Under the pieces are notes generated by a model. It was not told where the DNA came from, made no database searches, and was given only the letters and a program-made list of their open reading frames with translations. From positions 1-9,179 of the forward strand of contig JAQXFF010000347.1 in the NCBI GenBank assembly GCA_029250425.1: 9,179 nt of DNA. The letters are read 5' to 3'. The DNA comes from Candidatus Thalassarchaeaceae archaeon. GTDB taxonomy: Archaea > Thermoplasmatota > Poseidoniia > Poseidoniales > Thalassarchaeaceae. Position 1 is the first letter of the stretch. Every line of letters begins with the position of its first letter. Made by a program: the position numbers and the translations under genes. This document shows, one piece after another, positions 6,222 to 9,179 of this stretch.

Positions 6222-7249
6222 TCTCGAAATCGAGGATAGAATGGGCCTCTCTTTCGAAATGTCGAATGCCATACGCCTTTCATCACCTGTTTGGAGAATC
6301 TCCACCATGAACCGATGGTACGGAATGGATGAATGATAAACCTCAATGGATTTCCCCAATCCTGAATTGGATACTTCAACTGACCAAGCATTCCTTCGGG
6401 TAAGCGTTCATCGACCCCATATTTTTCTGGACGCTTGTCTGCGGGCATGTAGTATGTCCCAAACACAATGTCCCATAGTGGGAGGAATCCTGCGTAATTG
6501 GAGCAATGAGCCTCCTTGTCATTAGCGTGATGCCAGTGGTGAAACTCTGGGGTGGGAATCAGGCGATGCAAGGGGCGCAACTTCCAACTCACATTGGCGT
6601 GTAGAAATAAGCCTGTGATGATTTGTAAAAGAGCCAATAAACCACTTGTCTCGGGGTTAAATCCAGCGAAAATCAGGAAAAAGAAACCGGGGCCAATCAA
6701 GGCGAAATCCATGGGGTGAACACGGAATCCACTGATCCAATCCATGTGTTCTGGTGAATGATGGATTGAATGGAATTTCCAAAGTTCAGGGACTTCATGA
6801 TACCAACGATGCGCCCAATAACCGAAGAAATCGAACAGAAGGAAGGCAACGACAGGTTGAATGTAGGCTGGAATCATTTCAACCAAACCGAAATGACTGA
6901 CGATGAGGCCAAGAGCCCAAGTGAATGAGAAAAAACTGATAATTACTGCGAAAATGACTCCGAATATGTTGAGGAATGGGGATGAAAGTGCGTAGGCCAC
7001 ATCGAGTTTCCACTTGGGGCGACGAACATTCTGTTCAGGATGTCGCGGGAAAATCTTCTCCATTGGAACGACAAGGATGAAAACGACGATGACAACGATG
7101 AGGGATTCAAATTGATAGTACCAGAGTGAGAAGCCAACAATGGACAGGACAATGATTCGACCCAGTAACATCCAGTACCATGCTGGTGGGGCCGGCATTA
7201 TGGGTAGACCATCTGCGCCAATTGAATCAGGCTCAATCGTTGTCACCAT
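6218..7249 (-). CDS. Membrane di-iron hydroxylase, sterol desaturase/fatty acid hydroxylase superfamily
   Basis: This is a 343-aa integral membrane protein with the eight-His di-iron signature of the superfamily: HRWYH (147-151), HSIHH (160-164) and HHWHH (237-241), plus flanking His168, His178, His217 and His228. Several hydrophobic stretches (about 26-43, 47-63, 92-120, 127-143 and 184-218) suggest four or more membrane segments with the His clusters on the cytoplasmic side. The family hydroxylates or desaturates lipids using O2: sterols, fatty acids, carotenoids or alkylglycerol ethers. The sequence resembles generic bacterial COG3000 members; it is far longer than typical CrtZ carotenoid hydroxylases. 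The substrate cannot be read from the sequence. The start is the ATG at 7249; a TTG at 7288 would add only 13 residues. There is no Shine-Dalgarno site. It is convergent with ribH and divergent from trxB. Confidence 0.9.
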   Translation of the reverse strand: MVTTIEPDSIGADGLPIMPAPPAWYWMLLGRIIVLSIVGFSLWYYQFESLIVVIVVFILVVPMEKIFPRHPEQNVRRPKWKLDVAYALSSPFLNIFGVIFAVIISFFSFTWALGLIVSHFGLVEMIPAYIQPVVAFLLFDFFGYWAHRWYHEVPELWKFHSIHHSPEHMDWISGFRVHPMDFALIGPGFFFLIFAGFNPETSGLLALLQIITGLFLHANVSWKLRPLHRLIPTPEFHHWHHANDKEAHCSNYAGFLPLWDIVFGTYYMPADKRPEKYGVDERLPEGMLGQLKYPIQDWGNPLRFIIHPFRTIGSWWRFSKQVMKGVWHSTFRKRGPFYPRFRD

Positions 7250-7361
7250 TGTACTCGCTCTCAACTTGTTTGTCACACTTATCAACAATAGGGGTTTCTG
7301 TTTGAGGGTACTTGAGGCTTCACTGTCAAGATTGAAGAGTTGTCGTGCACGCCATCAGGGT
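7250..7361. promoter_or_regulatory. Divergent spacer between the di-iron hydroxylase and trxB
   Basis: This 112-bp region must carry the promoters of both neighbours. I see no clear TATA box, operator-like inverted repeat or Shine-Dalgarno site for either gene. The absence of ribosome binding sites fits leaderless transcripts, as is common for first genes in many archaea. An open frame runs through it on the + strand from 7140 into trxB, but it lacks similarity to the TrxB family before the ATG at 7362. Confidence 0.4.
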
Positions 7362-8294
7362 ATGGGCGAAGATGTACGCAACGTCATTATCATCGGTTCA
7401 GGGCCTGCTGGATACACTGCTGGACTTTACACTGCACGTGCAATGCTCAATCCGCTGATGTTTGCTGGGTACATGTCAGGTGGGCAACTGATGCTCACTA
7501 GTGACATCGAAAATTTTCCAGGATACCCTCAAGGAATTGGGGGGCCTGAGATGATGATGGACCTGCGAACACAAGCCGAACGATTCGGTTTGGAAGTGCA
7601 AGACCGCAACGTGGGCAGTGTAGATTTCAACCAACGACCTTTCAAGATCGAAACCGAAGGTGAAGAATTCTTCGCCCACGCAGTCATCATCTGTACAGGT
7701 GCGGAGGCCATTTGGCTCGGTGTAGAAGGCGAAGATGAACAAAAAGGACGTGGGATTTCCACTTGTGCGACTTGCGATGGTGCTTTCTTCAAAGACGAGG
7801 AAATTATTGTCGTCGGCGGAGGAGACTCGGCGATGGAAGAAGCGACCTTCCTCACACGGTTTGCCTCAAAGGTGACCTTGGTGCATCGTCGCGATGTATT
7901 TCGCGCCTCCAAAGTCATGTATGATCGGGCTGCAGCACATCCAAAAATCGATATTCAAGCATTCAGACAAGTCAAGAAATGGTTGTCTGATGAAAAGGGC
8001 CTCACTGGAGCAATCCTTGAGGACCCGCGCGATGGAAGCGAGCATGAAATCGCTTGCACTGGTGCGTTTATTGCTATTGGACACAAACCGATTACCCAGT
8101 TCCTCGGCGACCAAGTTGAGACTGATGATGAAGGATATTTGATCCACACGGAACACACAATGACCAATGTCCCTGGCGTATTTGCTGCTGGAGATGTTGT
8201 TGATACTCGCTATCGACAAGCAATTACGGCAGCAGGGCAAGGATGTGCTGCAGCGATAGATACAGAGCGCTGGCTTGAAGAGAACGTTCACTGA
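7362..8294 (+). CDS. trxB: Thioredoxin reductase (NADPH, FAD-dependent)
   Basis: This is a cytoplasmic flavoenzyme passing electrons from NADPH through FAD and a redox disulfide to thioredoxin. The 310-aa length is normal for the low-molecular-weight family. Visible motifs are FAD-binding GSGPAG (12-17), the active-site CATC (Cys135 and Cys138) followed by DGAFF, NADPH-binding GGGDSA (152-157), HRRDVFRA (175-182) where the two Arg and the later Arg favour NADPH over NADH, and the second FAD motif FAAGDV (274-279). The start at 7362 puts the first FAD strand at the usual distance from the N-terminus. The gene is followed after 9 nt by the MoeZ-like gene, so they are likely co-transcribed. The TrxB could support reduction of persulfide chemistry in that partner, but this is inference. 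Confidence 0.95.
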   Translation: MGEDVRNVIIIGSGPAGYTAGLYTARAMLNPLMFAGYMSGGQLMLTSDIENFPGYPQGIGGPEMMMDLRTQAERFGLEVQDRNVGSVDFNQRPFKIETEGEEFFAHAVIICTGAEAIWLGVEGEDEQKGRGISTCATCDGAFFKDEEIIVVGGGDSAMEEATFLTRFASKVTLVHRRDVFRASKVMYDRAAAHPKIDIQAFRQVKKWLSDEKGLTGAILEDPRDGSEHEIACTGAFIAIGHKPITQFLGDQVETDDEGYLIHTEHTMTNVPGVFAAGDVVDTRYRQAITAAGQGCAAAIDTERWLEENVH

Positions 8295-8303
8295 GCGCGA
8301 AGC

Positions 8304-9179
8304 ATGGAGGACCTCACCCCTGAGGACAAGGCCCGCTATGCGCGGCATCTGACTTTGCCTCAAATTGGTGAAGTCGGACAAGCTCAACTCAAGGCTTCTA
8401 GAGTATTCTGTGTGGGTGCCGGAGGTCTTGGATCACCTGCCCTACTCTATCTAGCAGCAGCCGGCATTGGGCACCTCACCATCATTGATGATGACACAAT
8501 TGAACGAAGTAACCTCCAGCGACAAATCCTACACGCCGACGGGAATGTGGGTTCATCAAAAGCTGAATCAGCTATGATTCGATTGCAAGAATTGAACCCG
8601 AGCATTTCTTTAGAAGTCCACACAGAGCGGCTAACCTCTGAGAATGCAATCCAACTGATTCAGGGGCACAACATTGTCATTGATGGGACTGACAACATCC
8701 CAACGCGTTATCTTGTCAACGATACATGTGAATTACTTCGCATCCCTTGGGTCTATGGCAGTATATATCGATTTGAAGGACAAGTTTCAGTATTCAATTT
8801 GGATGGTGGCCCTACCTATCGAGATTTGTTTCCCACCCCACCTCCCCCAGAATCTGTACCCTCCTGTGAAGATGGAGGGGTACTCGGTGTTCTACCAGGT
8901 GTTATTGGCTCAATTCAAGCAACTGAAGCCATAAAGGTACTACTCGGCATTGGTGAAACATTGCGAGGGAAACTTCTGATTTATGATGCCCTAGATATGT
9001 CGATGCGAACATTGAAATTTTCAGCCATTGAAAGAGAACCTATCACGAAACTAATTGATTACGAAGGGTTCTGTGGCGTCAAACCAATGTTGATGCCATT
9101 CGCTGAAATCTCCCCGGTCCAATATAACGCAAGAAGGGAACAAGGGTGGAATCCCTTGTTTATTGATACGAGAAATGAC
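8304..9179 (+). CDS. moeZ: MoeZ-like E1 adenylyltransferase with rhodanese domain (3' truncated by window edge)
   Basis: The frame is open from the ATG at 8304 to the window end (292 codons). It matches ThiF/MoeB/Uba4-type E1 enzymes, which adenylate the C-terminal Gly-Gly of ubiquitin-like sulfur carriers (MoaD, ThiS, SAMP). Visible are RYARHL near residue 11, the nucleotide-binding GAGGLG (38-43), NLQRQ (70-74), GTDN (128-131) and the catalytic-type Cys188 in VPSCEDGGVLG. The zinc-ligand CxxC pairs of E. coli MoeB are absent: the equivalent sites read TYRDLFP (171-177) and PITKLIDY (246-253). The same arrangement occurs in mycobacterial MoeZ. From about residue 267 a rhodanese domain begins and reaches the LFIDTR strand (285-290) before the cut; its active-site Cys lies beyond the window. 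No Shine-Dalgarno site precedes the start. The GGAGG at 8306-8310 is within the coding sequence and has no start codon after it. Confidence 0.9.
   Translation, partial: MEDLTPEDKARYARHLTLPQIGEVGQAQLKASRVFCVGAGGLGSPALLYLAAAGIGHLTIIDDDTIERSNLQRQILHADGNVGSSKAESAMIRLQELNPSISLEVHTERLTSENAIQLIQGHNIVIDGTDNIPTRYLVNDTCELLRIPWVYGSIYRFEGQVSVFNLDGGPTYRDLFPTPPPPESVPSCEDGGVLGVLPGVIGSIQATEAIKVLLGIGETLRGKLLIYDALDMSMRTLKFSAIEREPITKLIDYEGFCGVKPMLMPFAEISPVQYNARREQGWNPLFIDTRND

Noticed and set aside
7140..7361. 74-residue extension of TrxB upstream of 7362
   Set aside because: It overlaps the 5' part of the hydroxylase gene on the other strand, has no TrxB similarity, and the FAD-binding strand starts right after the ATG at 7362.
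7866..8387. 173-codon open frame on the - strand opposite trxB
   Set aside because: It lies wholly antisense to conserved TrxB and the start of the MoeZ-like gene, with no recognisable motif; it is a shadow frame.
8674..8934. 86-codon + strand frame inside the MoeZ-like gene
   Set aside because: The overlapping frame encodes the conserved E1 motifs without interruption, so this one is a shadow.

Overview
The window is a gene-dense stretch with eight protein-coding genes, no detectable tRNA, rRNA, mobile element or CRISPR array, and very short spacers. The gene mix points to a planktonic euryarchaeon of the Marine Group II/III type (Candidatus Poseidoniales or a relative). It carries an archaeal-style DHBP synthase, a RibL-type FAD synthetase instead of bacterial RibF, secreted proteins with C-terminal membrane anchors, and strong Shine-Dalgarno sites only on genes inside an operon. 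This assignment is inference from protein families, not from a marker gene; a bacterium with archaeal-like rib genes is less likely but not excluded.

Region 1 (1-188) is an unassigned left edge with a small hairpin, a possible 3' tail of an upstream gene and TATA-like boxes. Region 2 (189-3897) holds two secreted, membrane-anchored proteins in convergent orientation: an animal-type haem peroxidase (+) and a large FG-GAP/VCBS protein with a C-terminal ASPIC/UnbV domain (-). Their 3' ends overlap by 41 bp. Region 3 (4040-6221) is a tight four-gene riboflavin/FAD operon: ribB (3,4-DHBP synthase), ribL (FAD synthetase), bacterial-type riboflavin synthase, and ribH (lumazine synthase). The internal genes touch or overlap, and each is preceded by a strong Shine-Dalgarno site that also fixes its start.

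Region 4 (6218-7249, -) is a membrane di-iron hydroxylase of the sterol desaturase/fatty acid hydroxylase superfamily, convergent with ribH by a 4-nt overlap. Region 5 (7362-9179, +) holds thioredoxin reductase followed after 9 nt by a MoeZ-like E1 adenylyltransferase with the start of a rhodanese domain. This last gene is cut by the right edge.

Working together: RibB makes the four-carbon unit, RibH condenses it with the pyrimidine intermediate, riboflavin synthase dismutates lumazine to riboflavin, and RibL adenylylates FMN. GTP cyclohydrolase, deaminase/reductase and riboflavin kinase are not in the window. TrxB uses FAD and may supply reducing power to the sulfur-transfer chemistry of its MoeZ-like neighbour. 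The peroxidase and the VCBS/UnbV protein both act at the outer cell surface. I see no clear case for a wholly new system. The least explained parts are the peroxidase-UnbV pair with altered haem-pocket residues and the di-iron hydroxylase in a presumed archaeon.
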